Source: Aquila chrysaetos chrysaetos
Taxonomy: Eukaryota; Chordata; Aves; Accipitriformes; Accipitridae
Reading direction: 5' to 3'
Assembly (NCBI RefSeq): GCF_900496995.4
Contig: NC_054457.1
Location: 558,001-622,000 of the forward strand
Length of the DNA: 64,000 nt
Shown here: positions 47,171 through 59,704 of the stretch, in pieces
Numbering within the stretch: the stretch's first letter is position 1
Layout of the letters: each line of letters opens with the position of its first letter
Translations under genes and position numbers: made by a program
The notes under the pieces: model-generated
What the model was told of the DNA's origin: nothing
The model's database searches: none
The model's input: the letters and a program-made list of their open reading frames with translations, nothing else

Positions 47171-48225
47171 TTTGAGTGTTTTTCTTTACAGATTGCTGTT
47201 ATCCTTTCTTGGCTTGTGACGTCTTGGGTATCTGCTATGAATTTCTGACACTGGAGCAATTAATAAACAAGATAACAGAGCTGCAGAGGCAAGAAGGAGC
47301 TGCAAGAGCTTTATAGCAATTAAGGACACTGTAATTTCGGCTTGGAGTATTTAACTGCGGGATGGGGACTTACGAGTTGGTTTGTATCTTTGTTAAAACT
47401 CAGGGTTTCTTTTATTCTTCTGTATTTTCTTAGGTATAATGTTGCTCTTACTGTGTTTAATTAATTGTGTTCATAGATCTTGTAGGTCACCTTAACCAAC
47501 ATAACAGGTCAAGATTCTCTGTGCACTGCAACCACATCACAAAGCCCGTGAACCAATAGACAGGATGGCTATGACTCGTGCGGCACACCTGGCCAGCGAC
47601 TGCATGTGCCATAGGCTCCCCATGTTTCAACCGAGGCGAATTTTAGTACCCGCTGGCCACGTGTGCTGAAATCTGTTCCTCTGCAAATGTACAAATACCG
47701 GGATTTTCCGAAGAGCATCGGGCTGGTGTACGGCAAGGCCATCGTTGCCTCTGTGGGGACGCCCACGTAAAGCTGGCACCTACCGATTGCTGGGCTGAGT
47801 TCGCGGATGGTGGTGACTAGATCTGCTAATGCTCTTCTAATAGAAAAAGGGAGGGGGAATTGTTGTGGGAACATATTTAGCTAACGGTCACAAGAGCATT
47901 CCAGACGCCTTTAGAAGGCCTTGAACAGAATAAACAAAAAGACAAAAATAAGAAAGATACCAATTAGAAAAACACAGGTGCACATTCCACGATAAAGAGA
48001 ACTTGGCACAAACAACCTCAATTCGGCAGTTTATCTTGACCAATTAGACTGAGATAAGTCTCGTATGTTTTAGTCAGTATAACCAATTATATTTTATGTT
48101 TATGCGCGTGTACAGTGTTGATACAACCAATCATTAAGTACAACTGGATGCGTGGACAGTGCATGAATAATGTGTGAATAATGTGTGTAACCAATAGGAG
48201 CTAGTTGGACATGAGGAGGGGGAAA
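47171..48225 (+). other. ERV-D 3' noncoding region with two purine tracts
   Basis: About 1 kb with no intact gene. A purine tract followed by GAATTGTTGTGGGAACA is at 47843-47870 and looks like a polypurine tract/U3 junction, although no LTR starts there. The real polypurine tract AGGAGGGGGAAA (48214-48225) directly precedes the 3' LTR. Degenerate transmembrane-like coding near 47370-47460 is too weak to call env. Confidence 0.6.
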
Positions 48226-48455
48226 TGTAGGGTACGGCGTTCGGAAGATCTCGCGATGTCATGGAAAGGTAGAAGGCTAGTCGTCGCCTCCCTATGACAT
48301 ATCAGTAATCCCACCTACCGTTGTTAGTATAAAAGGAATTAACTGCGCAATAAAAGACGGAGTTGGCGCTCACACCATGTGTGTTATCTGTCTCTTCCCT
48401 GGTCCGGGCCAACCAGTGATCTAATCGCGGCACCTTGATATGTAGCAACGCTACA
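48226..48455 (+). repeat. ERV-D 3' LTR
   Basis: 230 bp, TGTAGGGTACGG to CGCTACA, intact, with TATAAAA at 48328-48334 and AATAAA at 48349-48354. Confidence 0.94.
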
Positions 48456-48461
48456 GTTCAG

Positions 48462-50238
48462 GTTTTGGTTCTTTGAATGGCACAGCCACCGCCCTGTTTA
48501 GTTTAGGGCTTATCAGACAACCCAGGACTAAGCTATCTACACAGCTCCCCATGAGTCGTCTCTGCACTAGACATAGTGAAACTTGTTTGTGAACTATGAG
48601 CCAGATAATCCATACACCATGTCAGATACAGGACAATATGTAACTTCATCGGTGAGATTTTCAAGCCACAGGAAATAAAACATGACATGATATCATGTTT
48701 ATTATATGGAGAAAGACATGCAGACATCCAGCAGTTATGTGGCTCATAAGCCTACAGTACCGATTTGTATTTGGCTTCTTTATTGAGAAGGGAGACTCTA
48801 AATGTGTACCATTACAAATATTTTTTTTTTTTAACTGCAGATAGCCCTCATTCCCTTCAGCACTGGTTCCAGAAATAAATGACCTTGTTCTACTCAGAAG
48901 TTTGTGTAATAGCTGAGGAACATTCTGTCTGGGTCAGTCTTAAATTGTTTTGTTACAAAGCAGACCTGTGGATCTCGTTTTGGAGATTTCTTGTTCCCCA
49001 GATTGCAGAAGACATGGTCCATGTACTACTAGCACATGGAGAAGCAGATGCTAATGAGTGTCAGCCAGCCTGGCAATGGTTGAGCTGCTCCCTTCTGCAG
49101 TGGCATCTTCTGCAGCAGTTTAACCTTCATCTGTGCAGTGAACGACCCTGGTGTAACACCTGAAGAGGAGTGTTATTGACCTCTGGGGTGCAAATGGACC
49201 AGGCTAACACCTGATGCATCCATTCCAGCTGGAGTCAGCTCATGGAAATTGAGATACATGTTGCCACTGGGGGAGGCAGAGACGTGTTGGTGCCAGGTGT
49301 GCCTCTCTGTGCCAGGGCAGCTGAGCAGCTTGGCAGCCACTGCCCGATTCAGGGGTAATTTTGGTGAAGTTCTGGGGCATGTGGGATGGAAATTGGGAAA
49401 CAGTATGAAAATAGTGAGCAACATCCTAGAGGTCAGCTCTCATATAGCCAAGCTGCCCTAAAACATACCATTCTTCCTAAAACTCCTTTTCTACCCTTCC
49501 CTGAGCGTGATGACTGTAGCATGTCCTGGGCTGCCACAGCCTGCAGAGGCCATGCAGTGGGACAGCTCTGACAAGGCACTGCAAATCCAGCCTATTTCTT
49601 TATTCCAAAGGACCACCTTGACAAGGACAAAGCAACTGTGAGCAGCTGTAGGTAGTTTGGGGACTGAGCTCAGAGAAACATTTGACTGTTGCTGATAACA
49701 AGCACCCCATTCAGTTATTTTTGCTTCTCATTTATCTAGTGAATTTGATCCAGTTAAAGCCTAAGTCAGGCTAGCTCAGTCATGGAGATATAACTCAATG
49801 CAAGTAATTCCTGTGTTTATAATAATTAACTGATCACTGCATGGACATTTGTCACTGAAGAAAGTAGTGAACTCTGTAGACTGAAAGAAACAAAAGATGA
49901 TGATGGAAACACAGTGCAGAGCTGTCCAGAGGGATTTGGAGCAAACTTCAGCATCTATATGGAAAAAACACATGGCAAGATAAAATAAGCATCAGATTTT
50001 CTAGCACATGCGGTCTGAGTGTCTTAGCCTGAGTCCAGAAGGAGATGACACTGAAGAGGCACAGTGTGACTTCAGTCTCCGTGCCTTTTCATGGTAACCA
50101 GTCTGCACCATTTGCGTTTCTCATTTTCCCTCTGGTAGAAATTTCTCACTAAGGGTTTTGGCAATTTTCTTATTTGAAAATTGTTGTGGAGAGTGTGACA
50201 ACATGAAATTAGAGTATAGCACATTGATGCAGTAAATA
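48462..50238. other. Host noncoding DNA
   Basis: About 1.8 kb with no gene recognised. Confidence 0.5.
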
Positions 50239-50243
50239 GTTAC

Positions 50244-51465
50244 TGTATTGGCTTTGTGCGGCAAGGTTTTTGGTAGCGGGGGGGGTTACAGGGGTGGCTT
50301 CTATGAGAAGCTGCTAGAAGCTTCCCCTGTGTCTGACAGAGCCAATACCAGCAGGCTCTAAGACGGACCCACTGCTGGCCAAGGCCGAGCCAATCAGCGA
50401 TAGTGGTAGCACCTCTGTGATAACATTTTTAAGAAGGGAAAAAGTTGCTGGGACACAGAAATGGCAGCCAGAGAGAGGAGTGAGAACATGTAAGAGAAAC
50501 AACTGTGCAGACACCAAGGTCAGTGAAGAAGGAGGGGGAGGAGATGCTCCAGGTGCCGGAGCAGAGATTCCCCTGCAGCCCGTGGTGAAGACCATGGTGA
50601 GGCAGGCTGTCCCCCTGCAGCCCATGGAGGTCCATGGTGGAGCAGAGATTCCCCTGCAGCCCGTGGTGAAGACCATGGTGAGGCAGGCTGTCCCCCTGCA
50701 GCCCATGGAGGTCCATGGTGGAGCAGATATCCACCTGCAGCCCGTGGAAGACCCCACACCAGAGCAGGTGGATGCCCGAAGGAGGCTGTGACCCCATGGG
50801 AAGCCCACGCTGGAGCAGGATCCTGGCAGGACCTGCAGATCTGTGGAGAGAAGAGCCCACAGAGCAGGTTTTCTGGCAGGACTTGTGACCCCCACGGGGG
50901 ACCCACGCTGGAACAGTGTGCTCCTGAAGGACTGCACGCCATGGAAGGGACCCATGCTGGAGCAGTTCGTGAAGAACTGCAGCCCGTGGGAAGGACCCAC
51001 GTTGGAGAAGTTTGTAGAGGACTGTCTCCCGTGGGAGGGACCCCACGCTGGATCAGGGGAAGTGTGATGAGTCCTCCCCCTGAGGAGGATGAAGCAGCAG
51101 AAATAACGTGTGATGAACTGACCGTAAACCCCATTCCCCGTCCCCCTGTGCTGCTGTGGGGGGTAGGTAGAGAATCCAGGAGTGAAGCTGTGCCTGGGAA
51201 GAAGGGAGGGGTGGAGGGAACGTGTTGTAAGATTTGGTTTTATTTCTCATTACCCTACTCTGGTTGATTTGTAATAAATTGAGTTAATTTTCCCCAAGTT
51301 GAGTCTGTTTTGCCCGTGACGGTAATTGGTGAGTGATTTCTCCTGTCCTTATCTCGACCCACGAGCCCTTTGTTATATTTTTCTCTCCCCTGTCCAGCTG
51401 AGGAGGGGGAGTAATAGAATGGCTTTGGTGGGCACCTGGCATCCAGGCAGGGTCAACCCGTCACA
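50244..51465 (+). mobile_element. Solo LTR-II with internal 81-bp duplication
   Basis: 1222 bp, TGTATTGGC to CCCGTCACA. Target duplication GTTAC at 50239-50243 and 51466-51470. An exact or near-exact 81-bp tandem duplication is at 50558-50638 and 50639-50719; other LTR-II copies have one unit. Confidence 0.93.
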
Positions 51466-51470
51466 GTTAC

Positions 51471-54400
51471 ATTATTAGAAAGGCAAATGCTGGCATTGAA
51501 GTAGGGTTGTTGGCCTAAAAAAAATAGATTAGGAGGGAGAAAATAGAAAAAAATCTTTGAGGTATCAGAAGCAGTTGATAGCATAACAACATTCATATGC
51601 AAGCAAGGGTTTTCTGTGGCAATGTGAATCAGCTCACATGCTAATAAACCATAGTAAGATTCTGGAATTTATATTATTACTCACCAAATACAACTCCAGG
51701 CCAGTGAATCATGTCTGGGATTGCATTTTGGACTCCAAGCCCTGGCACTTGTAACTGGATCACAGTGCGCAAGACAAAGTTCTGCAGCGGCACCCAAGTC
51801 ACGTTGAGCCATCTACAGACAACCTAAATTCAGCATAAACCTGGTGCTTTGTATTTCCTGTTGGCTTATTCTTGGCACTCTTTAGAGTTCTCAGAGATAT
51901 GCCCCAAGTGAGTGCAGGGATACTGGTGAAATTTAGGACATTTGAACATGTTATGGTACCTAAAATGAAACCAGCAAGGAGTGATTTGGAGCAAGGCTGC
52001 TGCAGCCTGGTCCCCCACTTAGGCAATGGAGAGGAACAGGGTCTCCTCACCCTGCTGTGAAAGCCTGTCACCCATCTCTTGTGCCTATAGTCCTCTCCCC
52101 AAATGACTATAAACTGCAGTCTGAATTCAGCCCATAAGAATAAACTTTAAGAGTATCTAACGATTTTCTACATGCCTGCAGGGTCCAATGACCTATGCAA
52201 CAACCCAAGAATCTGATATTCAGAGAGCCTGGGCACCAACAACTCCAGCATAAGTCTTGGAGTTTCAGGTACCACCACCTTGAAAATCAGCCCCAGGTGC
52301 ATCGATGCAGGCACCCAAACCAACTAGGAATGTGTGAAAATGCAAACCCACCTTTAGTAAATGCAGGAATGCTGCTATAATCCTTGGTAAAGCCAAGGTA
52401 AGTGAGAGCTGCTTGTTCTCTGGGGTAATGCTGTAAAGGAAAGCAGTCAAAGAGCAATTCAACAAGTCAGGAACACTCTAGCTGCCAACATGTCAGCTGT
52501 CAATGCTTAAACGCAGCACATTGTAGGTTTCTACAACATACTGCATTATGGATATTTCTCCACAGGAATGCAAAACTGAGAGAAATTTTCATACAATGCA
52601 TTCTTGTGCAAAGCAGGGCAGACAGCTGTAAGCAGAGGCATCCTGTCCAGGTACTCCCAAGATGATGTTAGTCCCTCAAAAGGTGTGGAAGCAATGGCCT
52701 GGCCCCACATGCAGCTACTCTGGCCCGTGTAGCTTGGCCAGGGTGCAAGTGGGACTCCAACTGCCTTTGCCAGTCAAGCTGCTTCCCTGGGAGCCTCTCA
52801 AGGAACTTGTGCTGAGGCAAACAGGATGCCTTTGGGATTTTTCCACTGCTGCACAGACCCTGATATGAGGCAGGGCCGTTTAAAACTTCCCTGAGTATGT
52901 AGAATGAGGAAGCCTTTTGCCAATAAATTATTTGCTGATGGGTCAAGTGCCAGCTCGTTTGATTTTTTTCTGCCAGTTTGGAAATGAGAAGACCTAGACA
53001 TGACATAGATGTATCAAAGTGATTTCAAGGAAATTCACCAGTGGAGTGGCACACATGATGATGGCTGACGGTGAGGGCAAAAGGCACAGCCAGGAATGGT
53101 GTGCTAAATCCTTTTTCACCTGGTGTGATTCACACAGTTAAATCAGAAGAGTATGTGATGTGTCAAAATCCTAGAGGCATCAGTGAAAGTAGGAACAGGC
53201 AGGTAGATAATCTTTCATGTGGAGGATCCCAAACTGCTTTACTCAGAAAGTCATTCTGAAGCTAGAGGTAAAATATAAGGATCAAGATGAGATTTAAAGA
53301 TGAGATGGGACTTTGTGGCTTGGTAGAAAGAGCACTTCTAGAACAACTGGGCAACTGCAACATCAAAGGTGGCCAGGATCAGAGCAGTGCAATTAATGGA
53401 AAGAAGAGATTTGTGTATTGGTAGAGACTTTAGACAGAACAAGTTTAGAGGATGTCATTTGATAAAGAAGAAAATTCTGAACTAGTTGTGGAGTTTGATA
53501 AGAAGCTGGTGAAGGTAACGAGGATTAAAATTGATGGAACTTGGCAGCCTACATTACTTTGAAGAGGAGACTTAGGTACTAAGACAGATGCTTTTCAAAA
53601 AAATACCTGCAATACTGGATGCTTTCATTTAGTAAGTAATGGTGTAACCAGCTGCTGTCAGAGTTATAACTTAAAGAAGGATGTGTATGGAAGGCATCAA
53701 CAAGTAACAGGCTGGCTTTATATTTCAGGTGTAATTGATTGACTGTAACATCCACGAATGAAATCTACAGATTTACACCCTACTGGAGAGGCTAAGAGAA
53801 GAGGAGATAATGAATGAAAGACTATTAGAGCAATTTATTGTAGAAGGGACAAGAATCATCTCCAACGGAAATGAGAAAGGTCTGATTTAAGTGAGGATAC
53901 AAACCATGTGATGAGTGGGTCAGAGGCAGCAGCTTCTTGTGTGAGATACTAAGAAAAGCCAGAGCAATCAGCTAATAACACAGGATCCTACATCCTTTAG
54001 AAAGCATCTCCATTGTAGCTATCTTTACCTAGATGGGGTCCCTCAGAGCACAGCAGGATTCCCCACCCCTGCGGGGATCTGTCCGGTCACAGTTCATAGC
54101 AAACCTGAGCTTAAAATTGCACAGAAGTTAAAGCAGAAAAGGCAAAGTGAAAGTAATATAAAATATAGTGGAATTATCATTAAGTATTTCTTATAATCAT
54201 TAAAATGTCAAGAATAAAGCATGAGTAATTTATTTGCTACCAAGACCTGAAGATAAGAACACAAGATGACAATGAATACAGTTGTGGGTGTTAATTATTG
54301 CTCATAACAGACACAAAGATTAGAGCCACCAACTGTACCAAGTGTAATTCTTCATTTAGTAATTTAATATTCTTCCCTGTTCATCTCGATGCATTTTTAT

Positions 54401-55776
54401 ATGTCTGACCTTCTGTAGACTTCTCATTTTGTTCTCCAGTTGAAAGGGCAAAGCTGGTTAATTTCTGGTGATGTTTTGTGGCCATGTAGCTGCTGAAATA
54501 TCTTTTTACACTCAGTTTTGTTTATAAATCTGAATTCAGTGGATATCTGCTTAATGACACAAGCCTGTAAGCTGGGTGACATTGCTGAAATGTCAGCCTT
54601 CAAAGGAGGGTAAGGATCTCTGCAGAACAGTTGTGTAATCTCAAATAGCAAATCCTGCACAAACATCTCTGTATTCCTTCCTCCCGGAGAGTGATTCTCC
54701 TCTGGCAGATTTCAAAACTCATAAAAGCATAATTTTAGCTCTGAAAAATGTTTTTAAGCATAAATGTTGATGAATGATACAATGTAAAAGTGAAGCAGGG
54801 CTTTTGAGCCTCAAAGATGGTCTTGGAAGAAGCTGAAGCAGGCACAATTTATTGGCAAATAAGAGCGGTGACCTCCCACCCATACCATTGTACAACATCC
54901 CAGGTGGAAGACAGAGACGGGTTCATCTGTACATGAGCCCTGGCTGTGAGGAGCATGAAAAGAGAGACACCCTCCTGCAGTTTTTTCTCTGAGGAGTAGA
55001 TGTAAATCTCCCATAGGGCTTTACGTGGCTATTAATGCAACCCCTGAGCACTATTCAAATAAAAGAATGATGGTTAATCAAACAGAGTCCCCTACCACAT
55101 CCCAGGCATGACCAGCCCCTCTGGCTCTTGCTGCTATTCTTGTCATGATGAGGTGAAAAATTAAAACTGTGCTGTCCCTACTCCACCTCTCCACCACCAC
55201 CCCCAGTTTTCCTCTTACAATTGCATCACTGCCATGGGTGAAGATCAGTCCATAATGTTTAAAAGGAGCCTGTAGGTCCTACATCTTTTGGGACGAATTC
55301 TGTTTCTCTGAGTTAAGCCATGGCTGTCAGCTGCCTTGCCCAGAGATTTTTGGGTACATTGCATATGTTCATAAAGTCAAACTGGCTTTCAGGCCCTGGC
55401 TTTTACCTATGACTGGATGAGCAGATGTGGTACAAGCTGCAGTCAGACATTTTAATGCAGTCTGTATGTGGTCCTGTCATTTCTTTTAGAAAAGAGAGTT
55501 TACGAAATGGGGGAAAGCTTTCTGGCAGAACAATCTTGAGCACTGATCCCACAAATCTTCACACATGCATCTGCTGAACTCACAGATAGGTCAGCATGGG
55601 CTTTAAAGGCTGCAGGATCAGGGCATTTGTGTCTTTGTCCCTTTTTTCCAAGCTGAAACTCTATTACAGCTATCAAGCAGTTGAGATAGATGTGTGACAT
55701 TACAGGATGCTAATTTCTGAGGATTTCTCTTCCTTTTCCTTTTGCAGTGTTTAGATTTTTCCTATATTTATAGCAC
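51471..55776. other. Host noncoding DNA
   Basis: About 4.3 kb. No gene, LTR or RNA gene recognised. 54300-54760 has conserved-noncoding-like composition, unproven. Confidence 0.5.
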
Positions 55777-57900
55777 TGTGGTGGGTTGACCCTGGCTGGA
55801 CACCAGGTACCCACCAAAGCTGCTCTATCACTCCCCTCCTCAGCTGGACAGGGGAGAGAAAATATAACAAAAGGCTTGTGGGTCGAGATAAGGACAGGGA
55901 GAGATCACTCGCCAATTACCATCATGGGCAAAACAGACTCGACTTGGGGAAAATAAATATAATTTATTACCAATCAAAACAGAGTAGGATAATGAGAAAT
56001 AAACCCAAATCTTAAAACACCTTCCCCCCACCCCCACCTTTCTTCCTGGCCACAACTTCACTCCGGAATTCTCTATCTTTTCCCCCCGAGTGGCACAGGG
56101 GGATGGGGAATGGGGGTTGCAATCAGTTCATCACACATTGTTTCTGCCACTCCTTCCTCCTCAGGGGGAGGACTCCTCACACTCTTCCCCTGCTCCAGCA
56201 TGGGGTCCCTCCCACAGGAGACAGTCCTCCATGAACTTCTCCAACATGAGTCCTTCCCACGGGCTGCAGTTCTTCACAAACTGCTCCAGCATGGGTCCCT
56301 TCCATGGGGTACAGTCCTTCAGGAACAGACTGCTCCAGTGTGGGTCCCCCGTGGGGTCACAAGTCCTGCCAGAAAACTTGCTCCAGTGTGGGCTCCTCTC
56401 TCTTCATGGGTCCACAGGTCCTGCCAGGATCCCGCTCCAGCGTGGGCTTCCCACGGGGTCACAGCCTCCTTCGGGAACCCACCTGCTCCAGCATGGGGTC
56501 CTCCCCGGGCTGCAGGTGGATATCTGCTCCACCATGGACCTCCATGGACTGCAGGGGGACAGCCTGCCTCACCATGGTCTTCACCACGGGCTGCAGGGGA
56601 ATCTCTGCTCCGGCGCCTGGAGCATCTCCTCCCCCTCCTTCTTCACTGACTGTCGTGGTTTAAGCCCAGCCGGTAACAAAGCACCACGCAGCCACTTGCT
56701 CACTCCTCCCCCCCCCCCCCCCGGCCCCGGTGGGATGAGGAGGAGAAAATATAAAGAAAGGCTCGTGGGTCGAGACAAGGACAGGGAGGGATCACTCACC
56801 ACTTATGGTCATGGGCAAAAGACAGGCTCAACTTGGGGAAGAAACAAAATCAATTTAATTTGCTACAAATCAAATCAAAACAAGGATATTAGGAAGTAAA
56901 ACCAAACCTTAGAACACCTTCCCCCCACCCCTCCCTCCTTCCCGGCTCAACTCCACTACCGGTTCTCTCTACCTCCTCCCGCCGGCGGCGCAGGGAAACA
57001 GGGGGTGGGGGTTGGGGTCAGCTCGCCACACACTGTCTCTGCCACTCCTTCCTCCTCAGGGGGAGGACTCCTCACTCGTCCCCTGCTCCACCGTGGGGTC
57101 CCTCCCACAGGAGACAGTCCTCCACGAACTTCTCCAACATGAGTCCTTTCCGCGGGCTTCAGTTCTTCACGAACTTCCCTGGCATGGGTCCTTTCTGTAG
57201 GCCGATCTTCAGTCACAAACTGCTCCAGTGTGGGCTTTCCCATGGAGTCACGGCCATCTTCGGGGGCCTCGGCTCCACCGTTCACCTCCATGGGCTGCAG
57301 GGGGACAGCCTGCCATCTCACCACGGGCTGCAGGGGCATCAACCTCCTCAGGCACCCCTCCTTCTTCACTGACCTCGGTATCTGCATAGGTGTTCCACTC
57401 ACATTCCAATCCCCCTACTCACTGCAGGTTCCCCTTCTTAAATATGTTATCCCAGAGGCACTACCACTGTCATTGATTGGGTTGGCCTGGGCCAGAGGCA
57501 GGTCCGACTTGGAGCCGGGGGGGGGGGAGCTTCTAGCAGCTTCTCACAGGAGCCACCCCCTGCAGCCCCTCCCCCACTACCAAAAAAAACCCACGCCACA
57601 CAAACCCATAACACTGACCTTGGTGTCTGCAGGGTTGTTTCTCTCACATATTCTCACTCCTGTCTCCGGCTGCAGTTTTTGTTGCGCAGGGTTGGGTTTT
57701 TTTCCCCCTTCTTAAAGTATGTTATCACAGAGGCCCTACCACCATTGCTGATTGGCTCGGCCTTGGCCAGCGGCAGGTCTGTCTTGGAGCTGGCTGGCAT
57801 TGGCTCCATGGGACATAGGGGAAGCTTCCAGCAGCTCCTCACAGAAGCCACCCCTGTAGCCCCCCCGACTACCAAAACCTTGCCATGCAAACCCAATACA
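55777..57900 (-). mobile_element. LTR-II, minus orientation, split by LTR-III
   Basis: Left part 55777-56650 (TGTGGTGGG) and right part 57614-57900 (ending CCAATACA). Flanks AGCAC and ACCAT show no clear target duplication. After removal of the nested LTR it is about 1.16 kb. Confidence 0.87.
56651..57613 (-). mobile_element. Solo LTR-III nested in LTR-II
   Basis: 963 bp, TGTCGTGG to CCCATAACA on the plus strand. Target duplication CTGAC at 56646-56650 and 57614-57618. Related to 25492-26401. Contains a run of C near 56709-56723. Confidence 0.93.
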
Positions 57901-59114
57901 ACCATACATAAGGGAAAAACTAAAATTCTTTTGTTCTCCCTTTTGTCTTTATGCCGAAAGGCTAAATAGGCCATGCTTTCCAGACCAACTGGTCTGAGCT
58001 CAGCCTTAATGGCAGGCAGGAGGTGGTCCCCTCTTTGCCAGGGCTTGCTTTAAAAAAAAAAAAGGATCTTAATTCCAGCACTAGAAATGAAGAGGAGTTT
58101 GCTATTAGCTGTCATATTAATAATTTAGAAAATACATGCCCAATCACTTGTGTTCTCAGTTGTCTCTGAACACAGCTGTAAACTGCATTAGGTGTTAGCA
58201 TGAATGGATATATTTCAGATGAGAGATTTGTACTGAATTATTAAGGTAGTCTGTATTACAAAATTACTAATAAACATTGCTTCTGGCTCAATTTAGCCCG
58301 AACTCAGTGAACCTAGCCAGTGGTGAGAAATCAAAAACTCCGAAATACCTGATGAATGAATCTAACTAATCAAGAAGCCCTGCAGGAAGTAGATGCCAAG
58401 ATTAATGAGCCAGTGGTTTCACCATGCCATGTTGTTATTTCTTCACATAAATGCCCTCAAATGAGATTACCTTTGTCATGAAAAGGAGAAAAGGAAGGTT
58501 ACATACTTTCAATTGACAGGTTAACTGCCATACCTCCATTACTGCAAGATACATTTTCATGTGCGGAAATTTTTATTCTGAAAAATGAAAATTTTAAGAC
58601 CACAACACTAATTAAACCACATTTTCATTTCTAAGAGCAGGGATCATTGCTGCTAGTACAATAATATAAGCTGTGCTGCAATGTTATCTGATCCCTTGCC
58701 TTGCACAAACTTTCTTCCAATGTTAGTAATTGCTCAGTGAATGCAATCTCCAGCAATGGGTAAGAGCAGATTCTGCCTTCCAGGGGGATTTGAGGGGGGG
58801 AAGAGAGGAGAAAGAGAGAGAGAGAGTGTCAAAGCATTTCATCAAGAGAGCAAATAAAAGGTTCGGTGACATTATCATTATGTATATTCCTTAGACATTA
58901 GAGGTGATGTTGTGTTTAGAGGGAAGTAAACCTATGTGGATATGTGCTGGTGTGGAAATGAATCCATATATACAAACAAATCTCAGTCTATTTACAAGCT
59001 GGGTGGAATTGCTCAAAGTTAAAATGCACCTTAATGTAAGCAAATAAGCCCAGATTGTAACAGTCCCAGTGCCTGGTGTTAGGTACTTAGTCAGTAATAG
59101 GCTAATTGTTATTT
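57901..59114. other. Host noncoding DNA
   Basis: About 1.2 kb. A GA-rich microsatellite is at about 58800-58828. No gene recognised. Confidence 0.5.
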
Positions 59115-59119
59115 GGCAT

Positions 59120-59699
59120 TGTATTGGGTCTGGCTGAGATGGAGTTAATAGTCCCCATAGCAGCCCTCATAGAACTGTGCTCTGCATTAGTAGCTAGAAA
59201 GGTGTTGATAACACACCAGTGTTTGGCTACTGCTGAGCAGCGCTGGCACAGCATCAAGGCTGTCTCCCCAACATTTTTGCCCCCTCCCTCAATGGCAGGC
59301 TGGGGCAGGGCAAGATCTTGGGAGGGGACATAACCAGGACAGCTGACCTAAACTAACCAAACAGATATTCCATACCATATGACGTCAGCCCAGATATAAA
59401 AGCTAAGTAAAGGGAGACGGAAGGGAAGGCATTTTTGTCTTCCGGAGCAACCACTACGCGTACTGAAGCCCTGCTTCCCAGGAAGTGGCCAGACATCGCC
59501 TGCTGATGGGAAGTAGAGAATAATATCATTTGTTTTTCTTTGCTTTCGCGCGCGACCTTTGCTTTCACTTTATTAAACTGTCCTTATCTTGACCCACGAG
59601 CCTTTTGTTATATTTTCTCCCCCCTGTCCAGCTAAGAAGGGGGAGTGATAGAGCGGCTTTGGTGGGCACCTGGCACCCAGCCAGGGTCAACCCACCACA
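59120..59699 (+). mobile_element. Intact solo LTR-IV
   Basis: 580 bp, TGTATTGGGTCTGG to CACCACA. Target duplication GGCAT at 59115-59119 and 59700-59704. Serves as reference for the split copy at 38170-41138. Confidence 0.94.
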
Positions 59700-59704
59700 G
59701 GCAT

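Larger units (their letters stand above)
44739..48455 (+). mobile_element. ERV-D: alpharetrovirus-like element with large internal deletion
   Basis: Two 230-bp LTRs (5' copy split by a nested LTR) differ at about 5 positions. The target duplication is GTTCAG, 6 bp, at 44733-44738 and 48456-48461; six is the number for alpha- and betaretroviruses. The PBS resembles tRNA-Trp, as in avian leukosis-type viruses. Between the LTRs: gag matrix and capsid parts, then directly an integrase fragment, then a noncoding region without env. The element cannot replicate on its own. Confidence 0.92.

Noticed and set aside
55840..57720. Open frames of 100-270 codons on both strands
   Set aside because: Explained by nested LTR-II and LTR-III repeat sequence.
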